DNA from: Fimbriimonadaceae bacterium
Lineage (GTDB): Bacteria > Armatimonadota > Fimbriimonadia > Fimbriimonadales > Fimbriimonadaceae
Assembly: GCA_022843485.1 (NCBI GenBank)
Contig: JALHNM010000004.1
Span: 1-64,000 of the forward strand
Direction of reading: 5' to 3'
DNA length: 64,000 bases
Shown: positions 38,477 to 47,602 of the stretch, in pieces
How the letters are laid out: each line of letters begins with the position of its first letter
Numbering within the stretch: position 1 is the stretch's first letter
Program-made: the position numbers and the translations under genes
The notes under the pieces: generated by a model
The model's database searches: none
Told to the model about the DNA's origin: nothing
Seen by the model: only the letters and a program-made list of their open reading frames with translations

Positions 38477-39136
38477 ATGCCGCTCAGCCGCGAAGAGATG
38501 GCCATGCGCGCCGCCCGGGAACTCCGCGACGGCTACTACGTGAACCTTGGGATCGGGATCCCGACGCTGGTCGCTAACTTCATACCGGAGGGGATGGACG
38601 TGGTGCTCCAGAGCGAGAACGGCATGCTGGGCATGGGCCCGTTCCCGTTCGAGGGCGAGGCAGACCCGGACCTGATCAACGCCGGCAAGCAGACCATCAC
38701 CGAGATCGCGGGCACCTCGTTCTTCTCGAGCGCCGACTCGTTCGGGATGATCCGGGGCGGGCACATCGACCTCTCGATCCTTGGGGCGATGGAGGTGAGC
38801 GAGCAGGGAGACCTCGCGAACTGGATGATCCCGGGGAAGATGGTCAAGGGCATGGGCGGGGCCATGGACCTCGTTGCGGGCGTTAAGCGCGTCGTGGTGG
38901 TCATGGAGCACACGAACAAGGCGGGCGAGTCGAAAGTGCTCCCCCAATGCACGCTGCCCCTTACAGGAAAGGCGTGCGTCGACCTCGTCGTGACCGACCT
39001 TGCCGTCTTCGAGGTCGATCGGGGCCGGGGGATGCGCCTCATCGAACTCGCCCCCGGAGTGTCTCTCGATGAGGTTCGCTCCAAGACGACGGCTGCCTTT
39101 ACCGAGGCGCCTACGCTGGCGACTGTGGGCGCCTAA
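38477..39136 (+). CDS. scoB: 3-oxoacid CoA-transferase subunit B
   Basis: 219 residues. The active-site Glu is in [12 protein letters not shown], and the strand [14 protein letters not shown] opens the domain. The C-terminus [33 protein letters not shown] is diagnostic for subunit B. It must pair with the scoA product encoded 2.9 kb upstream, but appears to have its own promoter. Confidence 0.95.
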   Translation: MPLSREEMAMRAARELRDGYYVNLGIGIPTLVANFIPEGMDVVLQSENGMLGMGPFPFEGEADPDLINAGKQTITEIAGTSFFSSADSFGMIRGGHIDLSILGAMEVSEQGDLANWMIPGKMVKGMGGAMDLVAGVKRVVVVMEHTNKAGESKVLPQCTLPLTGKACVDLVVTDLAVFEVDRGRGMRLIELAPGVSLDEVRSKTTAAFTEAPTLATVGA

Positions 39137-39204
39137 GTAGCGCCCCTCCGCCCGCCCAGAGGGTTGACCCGGCTTCCGATCCCGAGGTTCGGGCCAGGTT
39201 CGGC

Positions 39205-39426
39205 CTACTCGTCTTGCGGGACGACGCTTCGCGATTCCAAAGCGTGCGAGGCGTGAGGCTGGAACTGGTAGGGAGTCCCGCGTTCCCGGTAGAACCGGGC
39301 CCACTCAAGGAGCTGGGCGGCATGCGACTCAAGGAAGTCAGGGTCTGGTTCCTTTTGGAGCAACACGGCCTCGAAGATATGCTCCGAAATGATCTCGGCT
39401 TGGTCGCGAATGTGTCGAAAAGGCAT
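39205..39426 (-). CDS. Small conserved-looking hypothetical protein
   Basis: 73 residues, mostly helical, with charged ends and no signal peptide. A TATAAT box lies 12 bases before the ATG with GAGG between, so it looks transcribed and translated. No family is recognised. The length and promoter make it more than a random frame, but a non-coding interpretation remains possible. Confidence 0.55.
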   Translation of the reverse strand: MPFRHIRDQAEIISEHIFEAVLLQKEPDPDFLESHAAQLLEWARFYRERGTPYQFQPHASHALESRSVVPQDE

Positions 39427-39438
39427 GCTTGGCCTCGC

Positions 39439-39444
39439 ATTATA
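39439..39444 (-). promoter_or_regulatory. Perfect -10 box (TATAAT) for the small gene
   Basis: The consensus TATAAT precedes the ATG at 39426 by 12 bases. The -35 region is weak (TAACGC). Confidence 0.5.
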
Positions 39445-39575
39445 GCCTGTCTAGGCCCAGAGCGTTAGTCATGCCCGAATAAGTCCCTATGATTACCGAA
39501 AATCCGTTAAGAGGGTTTCCCCTATCCCGGGCGCTCCCGGGCTCGGCGGCAACGGCCTGCCACAATCCGGGGCAG

Positions 39576-40688
39576 ATGCCGTACCGCCTGCGGGAGAACG
39601 TGCTCCGGCTCGCGCCCTATTCGCCGGGCAAGCCGATCGACGAGGTCAAGCGTGAGCTGGGCCTGACCGATGTTGTCAAGCTCGCGAGCAACGAGAACCC
39701 GTTCGGCCCCTCCCCCCGGGTCACCGAGGCTCTCGCCCGAGCCGCCGGCACGTTGAACCTCTACCCAGACGCCAGCGGCCACGCCGTCAAGGAGGCCCTC
39801 GGCAGGCACTACGGGATCGGACCCGCCCAGATCGCCCTCGGGAACGGCAGCGACGAGCTCATCCACCTCCTCGCACTGATCCTTCTTGAAGGCGGGCTGG
39901 GCAACGTGGTCCTCGGGTCGCCGTCGTTCGTCCGGTACGAAGCGGCGGCCGGGGTGGCGGACGTCGCCGTGAAGGCCGTCCCGCTCGACCGCGACTACCG
40001 GCACGACCTCGGGGCGATGGCCCAGGCCGTCGACGCGGAGACCCGGCTTGTCTTCATCGCCAACCCCCACAACCCCACCGGCACCGCCGTCGGGAGGGAC
40101 GACCTCCGGCGCTTCCTCGACCGTCTGCCCGACACGGTCGTGACCGTCCTGGACGAAGCCTACTTCGAATACGGCCGTGGCGTCGGCGACTACCCGGACG
40201 GGCTCGAGTTCGTCCGCGAGGGGCGCAACGTCGTCGTCCTGCGAACCTTCAGCAAGGCCTACGGGTTGGCCGGACTTCGACTGGGGTACGCCTTCGCCGG
40301 ACCGGACATCGTCGATGCCATGGACCGGGCTCGCGAACCGTTCAACGTGAATAGCCTCGCCCAGGCCGCAGCCGTCGCCGCACTGGCCGACCAGGCCCAC
40401 GTCGAGGACGGCGTCGCCCGCAACAGCGCGGGCCTCCAGCGGATCGAGCGGGCCGCTGCCCAGATGGGGCTTCGCACGATCCCGAGCCTCGCCAATTTCG
40501 TCGTCGTCCACTTGGGGCGACCGGCCGGGCCTGTCTTCCAGGAGCTCCTCAAGCGAGGGGTGATCGTGAGGTCCGGCGAGGTCCTCGGCCTGCCCGGTTC
40601 GATCCGGGTCAGTGTCGGGACGGAGGACGAGGTGGAACGGTTCTTGCAGGCGTTCGAGGAAGTGATGAAGGTGGAGGTCCCCGCGTGA
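39576..40688 (+). CDS. hisC: Histidinol-phosphate / aromatic aminotransferase
   Basis: 370 residues from the ATG at 39576; an in-frame ATG 29 codons upstream is rejected because it adds an unconserved tail. KLASNENPFGPSP, NPHNPTGT, DEAYFEYG and the PLP-Lys in FSKAYGLAGLRLGYA (about residue 225) define a fold-type I HisC. Because DAHP synthase follows with a 4-base overlap, a role in aromatic amino acid transamination is possible as well as histidine synthesis. Confidence 0.92.
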   Translation: MPYRLRENVLRLAPYSPGKPIDEVKRELGLTDVVKLASNENPFGPSPRVTEALARAAGTLNLYPDASGHAVKEALGRHYGIGPAQIALGNGSDELIHLLALILLEGGLGNVVLGSPSFVRYEAAAGVADVAVKAVPLDRDYRHDLGAMAQAVDAETRLVFIANPHNPTGTAVGRDDLRRFLDRLPDTVVTVLDEAYFEYGRGVGDYPDGLEFVREGRNVVVLRTFSKAYGLAGLRLGYAFAGPDIVDAMDRAREPFNVNSLAQAAAVAALADQAHVEDGVARNSAGLQRIERAAAQMGLRTIPSLANFVVVHLGRPAGPVFQELLKRGVIVRSGEVLGLPGSIRVSVGTEDEVERFLQAFEEVMKVEVPA

Positions 40689-41728
40689 TCGTCGTAATGC
40701 GCCCTGGCGCGAACCAGGCCCAAGTGGCCCATGTGAGCGAGAGCCTGGAGCGGCACGGGTACGTCGTCAAGCCGATCTTCGGGGTCGAAAAGACGATCGT
40801 TTGCGCCGTCGGGGGCGAGGAGCACAAGCAGTACGACTTCCTCGAACAACTCCGGTCGTTCGACGGGGTGGAGGACGTCCTCCTCATCACCAAGCCCTAC
40901 AAGTTCGTGGCCCGCGAGACGGTGCCGGGACGGTCGGTCGTCGACGTCGGCGGCGTGAAGGTCGGCGGCGACGAGGTCGTCATGATGGCGGGCCCCTGCA
41001 CGGTCGAGAGTGAGGAGCAGACCATGGTCACCGCCAAGGCCGTCGCCGAAGCCGGGGCACAGATCCTCCGCGGGGGGGCTTACAAGCCCTCGACCTCGCC
41101 CTACTCGTTCCAGGGCATGGGCGTGCCTGGGCTAGAAATCCTTCGCGAGGCGGGCCGCCGTTACGGGCTGAAGGTCGTGACCGAGGTCATGGACGTCCGT
41201 AAGGTCGAGCTCGTGTCCGCCTACGCCGACATCCTCCAGGTCGGCGCCCGCAACATGCAGAACTACGACCTGCTGCGCGAGGTCGGCCTCACGAAGACCC
41301 CTGTGCTCCTCAAGCGGGGCATGACCGCGACCTACAACGAACTGTTGCTCGCCGCCGAGTACATCGCGACCGGAGGGAACGAGAACATCATGCTCTGCGA
41401 GCGGGGGATCCGGACGTTCGAGTCGTACACCCGGAACACCCTGGACGTCGGCGCCGTGCCTGCCCTCAAGGGGCTCTCCCACCTCCCGGTCGTCCTGGAC
41501 CCCTCACAAGGGACGGGACGTCGCGACCTCGTCGAGCCGCTGAGCCTGGCCGGGATCGCGGCCGGGGCCGACGCGCTCATCGTCGAGGTCCACCCGAACC
41601 CGGACGAAGCGCTGAAGGACGGGCCGCAGAGCCTCACCATCGACGGCTTCGTCGGGATGATGCCTGCCCTCCGGCGGGTGGCCGAGGCAGTCGGGCGATC
41701 GATGGCCCCGTCCCGGGTCGGCGTCTAG
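40685..41728 (+). CDS. aroF: DAHP synthase (3-deoxy-7-phosphoheptulonate synthase), regulated type
   Basis: 347 residues from a GTG that overlaps the hisC stop (GTGA). The first 70 residues are an ACT-like fold (MIVVMRPGANQAQVAHVSES), the feature of the Thermotoga-type enzyme in which aromatic amino acids give feedback inhibition. The barrel follows: MMAGPCTVESEEQ, LRGGAYKPSTSPYSFQG, VLLKRGMTAT and LPVVLDPSQGTGRRDLV. It makes the first compound of the shikimate pathway. Confidence 0.96.
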   Translation: MIVVMRPGANQAQVAHVSESLERHGYVVKPIFGVEKTIVCAVGGEEHKQYDFLEQLRSFDGVEDVLLITKPYKFVARETVPGRSVVDVGGVKVGGDEVVMMAGPCTVESEEQTMVTAKAVAEAGAQILRGGAYKPSTSPYSFQGMGVPGLEILREAGRRYGLKVVTEVMDVRKVELVSAYADILQVGARNMQNYDLLREVGLTKTPVLLKRGMTATYNELLLAAEYIATGGNENIMLCERGIRTFESYTRNTLDVGAVPALKGLSHLPVVLDPSQGTGRRDLVEPLSLAGIAAGADALIVEVHPNPDEALKDGPQSLTIDGFVGMMPALRRVAEAVGRSMAPSRVGV

Positions 41729-41778
41729 AGTCGTCGCGGAGTCCCATCGGCCTCCCCGGGAGCGGCGTGGGCTGGGTC

Positions 41779-41784
41779 TACACT
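41779..41784 (+). promoter_or_regulatory. -10-like box for the M20 gene
   Basis: TACACT ends 5 bases before the ATG at 41790. Confidence 0.4.
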
Positions 41785-41789
41785 CGCCC

Positions 41790-42980
41790 ATGCCCTCGCT
41801 CCGTGACCGTGTCGATGCCGACCACGCCGCCCTGACCGCACTCCGGCAAGAGCTCCACCAACACCCGGAGCTCATGTACGAGGAGACCTGGACCGCGGCG
41901 AGGGTCAAGCGCGAGTTGGAGGCTCTGGGCGTCGAGCACGTGGCGGGCCTTGCTGGGGGCACCGGCCTCCTCGGGCGTCTCCCCGCGACCCAGCCGGGAG
42001 GGAAGACGGTCGCCCTCCGCGCCGACATGGACGCCCTCCCCATCCAGGAGGAGACGGGTCTGCCCTACGCGAGCCAGACGCCCGGGAAGATGCACGCCTG
42101 TGGCCACGACGGCCACACTGCGATCCTGGTCGGGGCGGTGAGGGCCCTCGCCTCCGAACCTGAGCGGCCGAACGAGGTTCTCTTCCTGTTCCAGCCCGCC
42201 GAAGAAGGGGGAGCCGGGGCGAAGCGGATGTGCGACGACGGGGTGCTCTCCGGCCGCGCGCTCGGCGGCAAGGTCGACGTCGTGTACGGGCTTCACGGGA
42301 ACCCCTCGATCGATTTCGGGCTCTTCACCGTCCGCAACGGCCCCATGCTGGCCGCGACAGACGAGTTCAGCGTGAAGGTCCTCGGACGGGGTGGGCACGC
42401 GGCGATGCCCCACCTCGGGGTCGATCCCGTGGTCGCCGTCGCCCAGACCGTCGCGAGTCTCCAAACGCTCGCGAGCCGGATCGTCTCGCCGCTCGAAAGT
42501 ATCGTCCTGAGCGTCACGAAGCTCGGAGCTGGCCACGCACACAACGTGATCCCGGACACGGCGACCTTCGCCGGCACGATGCGCACCCTCCGCGACGAAG
42601 ACCGGGCGCTAGGCAAGCGGCGGTTCTACGAGATCGTCGAGGGCGTCGCAGCGGCGCATGGCTGCCGCGCCGAGGTCGATTGGCACACGGGGTACCCAGT
42701 CACGATGAACGATCCTTGGGCGACCGACCGCTTCCGGCAGATCGCCCGAGAGACGATCGGCGCGGAGCGGGTCCGCGAGGAGCTCCACCCGACGATGGGG
42801 GGCGAGGACTTCAGCTTTTACGGCGCCGAGGCCCCAGCCTGCTTCTTCTTCGTCGGCCTCCGGCGCCCGGGCGACGAGGCCCCCGCCCTGCTCCACACGC
42901 CGCGGTTCGACTTCAACGACGCCGTCATCCCGGACTGCGTCGAGACGATGTGCCGCCTCGCCCTCGGTCCGGTCGCGTAG
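41790..42980 (+). CDS. M20-family amidohydrolase
   Basis: 396 residues. ELHQHPELMYEE, the metal motif MHACGHDGHTAIL, the catalytic-pair FQPAEEGGAGAKRM, and GGHAAMPHLGVDP in the dimerisation domain mark the N-acyl amino acid / IAA-amino acid hydrolase group. The metal ligands appear complete. The substrate is likely an N-acylated amino acid. It stands alone with its own promoter box. Confidence 0.93.
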   Translation: MPSLRDRVDADHAALTALRQELHQHPELMYEETWTAARVKRELEALGVEHVAGLAGGTGLLGRLPATQPGGKTVALRADMDALPIQEETGLPYASQTPGKMHACGHDGHTAILVGAVRALASEPERPNEVLFLFQPAEEGGAGAKRMCDDGVLSGRALGGKVDVVYGLHGNPSIDFGLFTVRNGPMLAATDEFSVKVLGRGGHAAMPHLGVDPVVAVAQTVASLQTLASRIVSPLESIVLSVTKLGAGHAHNVIPDTATFAGTMRTLRDEDRALGKRRFYEIVEGVAAAHGCRAEVDWHTGYPVTMNDPWATDRFRQIARETIGAERVREELHPTMGGEDFSFYGAEAPACFFFVGLRRPGDEAPALLHTPRFDFNDAVIPDCVETMCRLALGPVA

Positions 42981-43004
42981 CATCGGCTTCCAGCTGATGG
43001 TGTC

Positions 43005-43065
43005 CCAGCCTTCCAGGCTGGTCCCCATCCGGTTGCACATGGCCCCGGAGCGCAACCCGCTCCGG
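43005..43065 (+). terminator. Two tandem hairpins after the M20 gene
   Basis: CCAGCC-TTCCA-GGCTGG (43005-43021) and CCGGAGCG-CAACC-CGCTCCGG (43045-43065) are both perfect stems. They lie between the M20 stop and the promoter of the AAA+ gene. Confidence 0.5.
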
Positions 43066-43075
43066 TCACGGCGGG

Positions 43076-43081
43076 TAGAGT
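43076..43081 (+). promoter_or_regulatory. -10-like box for the AAA+ gene
   Basis: TAGAGT ends 8 bases before the ATG at 43090 and supports that start. Confidence 0.4.
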
Positions 43082-43089
43082 CCCCGCGA

Positions 43090-44589
43090 ATGGACACGCT
43101 GCGCGAACTCGAGGTCCTCGTCCGGGCGAAGTACCCGATCGTCTACGTCGTCTCGTGGGAGGAGCGGCGGGTCGAAGAAGCCCTCCAGGACGTCGCGAAG
43201 AAGCTCGACCGGGCGTTCTTCACGTGGAGCGTGACCCAGGGCATGAAGCCCGCCGTCACCCGGACCTCGGGGCCGGTCAAGGCCACCGCCCTCGCCCCGG
43301 AACTGGAAGCCCTCGCCCTCGTCCACGAGGCCGCCGAGTTCAGCGTGTTCCTCCTCCGGGACTTCCACCCGTACATGAAGGACTACCGTTGCGTGCGGCT
43401 CCTTCGCGACCTGGCCGGGCGGCTCCGGGGGACCGCGAAGACGCTCTTTCTCCTCGGCCCGACCCTCAACTTGCCCCCGGACCTCGAGAAGGACGTGACC
43501 GTAGTCGAGTTCCCGCTGCCCGGCGCCCAGGAGATCGGGGAGCAGATCGACCGCGTCGTCGAGGCCGTCCGCGGGAACCCGAGCGTACAGGTCGACCTCA
43601 CCGCGGAAGCGCGCGAGGCGCTCGTCCGGAGTGCCCAGGGCCTCACCGCCGACGAGATCGAGTCCGCCCTCGCCCGTAGCCTCGTCGAGACCAAGACCCT
43701 CGCCCAAGACCCGATCGTCGAGGAGAAGAAGCAGATCGTCCGCAAGTCCGGGATGCTGCAATTCTATCCGGCCGATAGCAAGCTCGACGATGTAGGCGGC
43801 CACGAACTGCTAAAAGAATGGTTGCTTAAACGCAGAAAGAGCTTCACCGACGCCGCCCGCGAGTTCGGTATCCCCTATCCGAAAGGCATCCTTCTTATCG
43901 GCGTCCAGGGATGCGGGAAGTCTCTCGTCGCCAAAGCCGTAAGTGCGGCCTATGGCCTCCCGATGCTGAAGATGGACGTGGGGCGGATCTTCGGGAGCTT
44001 GGTCGGCCAGAGCGAAGATAACATGCGCCGGGCGATCCGCATCGCGGAGAGCCTTGCTCCGTGCATCCTTTGGATCGACGAGCTGGAAAAGGGGTTCGCG
44101 GGGATGGGTGGGAGCGGGGTCAGCGATAGCGGGACCACGGCCCGGGTCTTCGCGACGTTTCTGACCTGGATGCAAGAGAAGACGAAGCCCGTCTTCCTGA
44201 TCGCTACCGCCAACGACGTCTCCGCTTTGCCGCCCGAACTCCTCCGAAAGGGCCGGTTCGACGAGATCTTCTTTATTGATCTCCCCGACCTCGAAGAGCG
44301 TAAGGAGATCTTCAAGATCCACCTGAGCAAGCGCAAGAGGGACCCGAAGAAGTTCAAGGTTCCCGACCTTGCGAAGTCGACCGAGGGCTTTAGCGGGGCC
44401 GAGATCGAGCAGGTCGTGGTCGGAGCGCTCAACCACGCGTTCGACGCCGATCGAGAGTTGACCTATAAGGACCTCGCCGAAGAGGCGCAGACCCAGGTGC
44501 CGCTGAGTCGCATGATGGCCGAAGATATCGCCGACCTCCGCGAGTGGGCCCGCCTCCGCACCCGCCCCAGCGCGAAGCGGGACGAGTAG
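43090..44589 (+). CDS. Ycf46-like AAA+ ATPase
   Basis: 499 residues from the ATG at 43090. The N-terminal domain (RAKYPIVYVVSWEERRVEEAL) is typical of Ycf46. The AAA+ module has Walker A GVQGCGKSLVAKAV, Walker B CILWIDELEKGF, an Arg-finger-like region, and the second small domain (FSGAEIEQVVVGAL). Family members are linked to photosynthesis regulation in cyanobacteria, but the function here is unknown. The second half uses visibly fewer GC-ending codons than the first (from about 43750), which is unusual in this window. Confidence 0.93.
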   Translation: MDTLRELEVLVRAKYPIVYVVSWEERRVEEALQDVAKKLDRAFFTWSVTQGMKPAVTRTSGPVKATALAPELEALALVHEAAEFSVFLLRDFHPYMKDYRCVRLLRDLAGRLRGTAKTLFLLGPTLNLPPDLEKDVTVVEFPLPGAQEIGEQIDRVVEAVRGNPSVQVDLTAEAREALVRSAQGLTADEIESALARSLVETKTLAQDPIVEEKKQIVRKSGMLQFYPADSKLDDVGGHELLKEWLLKRRKSFTDAAREFGIPYPKGILLIGVQGCGKSLVAKAVSAAYGLPMLKMDVGRIFGSLVGQSEDNMRRAIRIAESLAPCILWIDELEKGFAGMGGSGVSDSGTTARVFATFLTWMQEKTKPVFLIATANDVSALPPELLRKGRFDEIFFIDLPDLEERKEIFKIHLSKRKRDPKKFKVPDLAKSTEGFSGAEIEQVVVGALNHAFDADRELTYKDLAEEAQTQVPLSRMMAEDIADLREWARLRTRPSAKRDE

Positions 44590-44743
44590 CCCGTCGAGGG
44601 GCGCTGCGCCCGGGGCTTCCGGCACGACGAACGGCAGCGGAGTCGGTAGCCTGCCGGGTCTGTCCAGCGACGGCCACCAGACGCCCCACGCCGATACCGC
44701 GCCCTCTCTCCGCGGGGTCTGGGCCGTCTATACGCCGCTCGCC

Positions 44744-45997
44744 GTGAGCTGGCTGATGATGGCGGCCGAGGCCCCGGTGACGATGGGGTTCGTCAACCGT
44801 CTGCCCGAGGCCAAACTCAACGCCGCCGCCATCCAACCCCTGTTCGCCCTCGCCCTGCTCATCGAGAGCCCGGTCATCGACCTCCTCTCTACCGCTACCA
44901 CCTTGGCCAAGGGTCGCGCCAGTTACGCGAAGATCAGGCGCTTCACCCTTGCCCTCATGCTTTGGACGGGGGTCGTCCATGCCCTGGTCGCCCTCACCCC
45001 GTTGTACGACCTGGTCATGTACGGTCTCCTCCGGCTCCCGCCGGAAGTCGGCGAGGCCGCGCGGTTCCCGATGGCGCTGATGATCCCGTGGAGCCCGGCC
45101 ATAGGCTGGCGTCGGCACCTCCAGGGGGTCTTGATCCGCGCGGGGACGACTCGGGCGATAGGCTGGGGCACAGGCGTCCGGCTCGTCACAATCGTCGGCG
45201 TCTGCTCGGTCATGTTCGCCTCCGGGGCGTTCTCGGGGGCGGTCGTCGCCGCCTCCGCGCTGTCCGCCTCCGTCGTCGCCGAGGCCCTCTTCGTGCACTT
45301 CGCCGCTCGTCCGGCCCTCGCCGCCCTCGATCGGGTCCCAGACGACCCAGAGGGGATAGCGCTGACCACTCGGGCGCTCCTCAAGTTCCACCTGCCTCTG
45401 ACGTTGGCGATGATGGTGCTCATCGCGACGAACCCGCTGGTGACGGCTGCGCTCGCCCGCCTCCCAGATAGCGTGCTCGCCCTCGCTGGCTGGCAGAACT
45501 GCATCGCGCTCGCGTTCCTCCTGCGCACGGTCACCTTCGCTCTCCCAGAGGTCGTCATCCGGTTCTATACCGGGCCGGGCAGTGAGGCCGTCCTTCGAAG
45601 GTTCTGCCTCACGGTCGGGGGTGCCATGACCGGGCTCACGCTCCTGCTCTGCCTGACTGGCCTTGATCGGGCGTTCTTCAGCACGATCCAGGGCTCTCCC
45701 CCGGACGTCGTCGGGGCCGCAAGCCTCGCCCTGCTGCTCATGTCCCCCCTCCCGCTCGTGAACGCCGGAAGCTCGTACGTGCGCGGGTGCCTCACCGCCG
45801 AACGCCTGACCTCGGTCCGGCTCCTGGCCACGGTCGTCTCGGTCATCACCACCGTCGCCTTCTTGGCCCTTGGGGCGGCGCTTGGGTGGACCGGGGTCGC
45901 CATCGCCGCCGTCGGGACGACAGCCGGTCAAGTCGCCGAGCTCGTGGTCCTCGCTGCCTCTTGGGCTCGGCGTCGGGGTCGGCAGGCTCCGGCCTGA
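44744..45997 (+). CDS. MATE-like multi-pass membrane protein (start uncertain)
   Basis: 417 residues from the GTG at 44744, with about ten to twelve membrane helices. The frame stays open upstream and codes a typical leader (LRGVWAVYTPLAVSWLMMAAEAP), so the real start probably lies near 44651-44660, where only CTG codons are available. Translation from GTG would cut the first helix. The fold resembles the MATE/MVF polysaccharide-flippase superfamily; substrate unknown. Confidence 0.75.
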   Translation: MSWLMMAAEAPVTMGFVNRLPEAKLNAAAIQPLFALALLIESPVIDLLSTATTLAKGRASYAKIRRFTLALMLWTGVVHALVALTPLYDLVMYGLLRLPPEVGEAARFPMALMIPWSPAIGWRRHLQGVLIRAGTTRAIGWGTGVRLVTIVGVCSVMFASGAFSGAVVAASALSASVVAEALFVHFAARPALAALDRVPDDPEGIALTTRALLKFHLPLTLAMMVLIATNPLVTAALARLPDSVLALAGWQNCIALAFLLRTVTFALPEVVIRFYTGPGSEAVLRRFCLTVGGAMTGLTLLLCLTGLDRAFFSTIQGSPPDVVGAASLALLLMSPLPLVNAGSSYVRGCLTAERLTSVRLLATVVSVITTVAFLALGAALGWTGVAIAAVGTTAGQVAELVVLAASWARRRGRQAPA

Positions 45998-46001
45998 GCC
46001 C

Positions 46002-46029
46002 TTGAAGCCTGGGCAGCAGCGGCTAAACT
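46002..46029 (+). promoter_or_regulatory. Promoter for the aldolase gene, leaderless type
   Basis: TTGAAG (46002-46007), a 16-base spacer, TAAACT (46024-46029), then 6 bases to the ATG at 46036. Confidence 0.6.
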
Positions 46030-46035
46030 AGGGCT

Positions 46036-47118
46036 ATGGCCGCTACGCTCCCGCGTTCGACCGATCGGATCGTCGAGATCCTCGGGGACGACGCCCTCCT
46101 GAAACACGAGTGTCGGACGGTGGATCAGTCCATGCTCCACCTTCCTGGACCTGACTTCGTCGATCGCGTCTGGCGCGACAGCGACCGCAACAGCCAGGTT
46201 CTTCGAAGCCTTCAGTCGATGTTCGACCACGGCCGGCTCGCGGGGACGGGCTACCTCAGCATCCTGCCGGTCGACCAGGGCATCGAGCACAGCGCGGGGG
46301 CGAGTTTCGCCAAGAACCCGGCGTACTTCGACCCGGAGAACATCGTGCGCCTCGCCGTGGAGGGGGGGTGCAACGCGGTGGCCTCGACGTTCGGCGTTCT
46401 GGGGGCCTGTAGTCGCAAGTGGGCCCACCGGATCCCGTTCCTCGTCAAGCTCAACCACAACGAGCTCCTGACCTACCCGAACAAGTTCGATCAGGTTATG
46501 TTCGGCCAAGTTGAACAGGCCTGGAACATGGGTGCTGTGGCCGTCGGCGCGACGATCTACTTCGGGAGCGACGAGTCGACCCGGCAGATCGTTGAGGTGA
46601 GCGAGGCCTTCGCGCGTGCGCACGAACTCGGGATGGCGACGGTGCTGTGGTGCTATCTTCGGAACGGTCAGTTCAAGAAGGACGGAGTGGACTACCATGT
46701 GTCCGCTGACCTCAGCAGCCAGGCGAACCACCTTGGCGTCACGATCCAGGCTGACATCATCAAGCAGAAAATGCCCGAGAACAACGGCGGCTTCAAGGCC
46801 CTGAACACGGGCGGCTCGAGCTACGGCAAGCTGGACGAGCGGATCTACACCGAGCTGACGACCGACCATCCGATCGATCTGTGCAGGTATCAGGTCGTTA
46901 ACTGCTACATGGGACGGGCTGGCTTGATCAATTCGGGTGGTGCGAGCGGGGCGAACGACCTTCAGGACGCCGTGGCGACCGCGGTCGTCAATAAGCGGGC
47001 CGGCGGGATGGGCCTCATCTCTGGCCGGAAGGCGTTCCAGAAGCCGATGGATCAGGGCGTGGCGCTGCTCCAGGCGATCCAGGACGTGTACCTCGACCAG
47101 GGCGTGACCGTCGCCTGA
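46036..47118 (+). CDS. fbaB: Class I fructose-bisphosphate aldolase
   Basis: 360 residues. [31 protein letters not shown] and [18 protein letters not shown] are the FbaB/DhnA-type TIM-barrel landmarks. The Schiff-base Lys lies in the [12 protein letters not shown] region. It splits fructose-1,6-bisphosphate for glycolysis, or acts in reverse for gluconeogenesis. A strong hairpin follows the stop. Confidence 0.95.
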   Translation: MAATLPRSTDRIVEILGDDALLKHECRTVDQSMLHLPGPDFVDRVWRDSDRNSQVLRSLQSMFDHGRLAGTGYLSILPVDQGIEHSAGASFAKNPAYFDPENIVRLAVEGGCNAVASTFGVLGACSRKWAHRIPFLVKLNHNELLTYPNKFDQVMFGQVEQAWNMGAVAVGATIYFGSDESTRQIVEVSEAFARAHELGMATVLWCYLRNGQFKKDGVDYHVSADLSSQANHLGVTIQADIIKQKMPENNGGFKALNTGGSSYGKLDERIYTELTTDHPIDLCRYQVVNCYMGRAGLINSGGASGANDLQDAVATAVVNKRAGGMGLISGRKAFQKPMDQGVALLQAIQDVYLDQGVTVA

Positions 47119-47143
47119 GGGAGACGGCCGTCATGGCGGTCAA

Positions 47144-47176
47144 CCCGCCGGTGCCTGGGTCACAGGTACCGGCGGG
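47144..47176 (+). terminator. Hairpin after fbaB
   Basis: CCCGCCGGT-G-CCT pairs with AGG-T-ACCGGCGGG across a six-base loop. It lies 25 bases after the stop. No long U-tract is seen. Confidence 0.65.
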
Positions 47177-47185
47177 GCTGGGCAG

Positions 47186-47191
47186 CACAAT
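47186..47191 (+). promoter_or_regulatory. -10-like box for the DUF454 gene
   Basis: CACAAT ends 6 bases before the GTG at 47198. Confidence 0.35.
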
Positions 47192-47197
47192 CGTAGG

Positions 47198-47602
47198 GTG
47201 CACCTGAAGCGGCGCGCGTTCACCCTGGTTGGCCTTCTGTGCGTCGGTCTCGGGTTCGTCGGCACCGTCGTCCCCGGTATGCCGACGACGATCTTCTTGA
47301 TCCTCGCGCTCTTCTTCTTCAAGAAGGGGAGTCCGCGGTTCGAGGCCTGGCTGCTGAACCATCCCGTCTTCGGGCCGACCCTCCGGGACTGGGAACGGGA
47401 CGGAAGCATCAAGCCCCGGACGAAGCTGGTCGCTGTGTCCACCCTTTGGGCGGCTTTACTGATCACAACGATCCTTCTTTGGGGACGCCCGATCGTGATC
47501 GGGATCGTAGTCTTGTGTGGCCTGGGCGTCACCGCATTCATCCTCACCCGCCCTAACGCCGGTATCGCCCCTAACCCTTCCGCCGATCAAGCCCGGGCGT
47601 AG
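47198..47602 (+). CDS. DUF454/YbaN-family inner membrane protein
   Basis: 134 residues from a GTG. Motif GFVGTVVPGMPTTIFLILALFFF is the DUF454 signature, followed by SPRFEAWLLNHPVFGPTLRDW and two more helices. The role of the family is unknown. The last 16 bases overlap the tgt stop on the other strand. Confidence 0.9.
   Translation: MHLKRRAFTLVGLLCVGLGFVGTVVPGMPTTIFLILALFFFKKGSPRFEAWLLNHPVFGPTLRDWERDGSIKPRTKLVAVSTLWAALLITTILLWGRPIVIGIVVLCGLGVTAFILTRPNAGIAPNPSADQARA

Noticed and set aside
43005-43065. tRNA gene in the M20-AAA+ gap
   Set aside because: The two hairpins do not form a cloverleaf and there is no anticodon or T-arm consensus.
44429-45931. 500-residue minus-strand frame opposite the MATE-like gene
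   Set aside because: Highly charged, no motif, while the plus strand encodes membrane helices.
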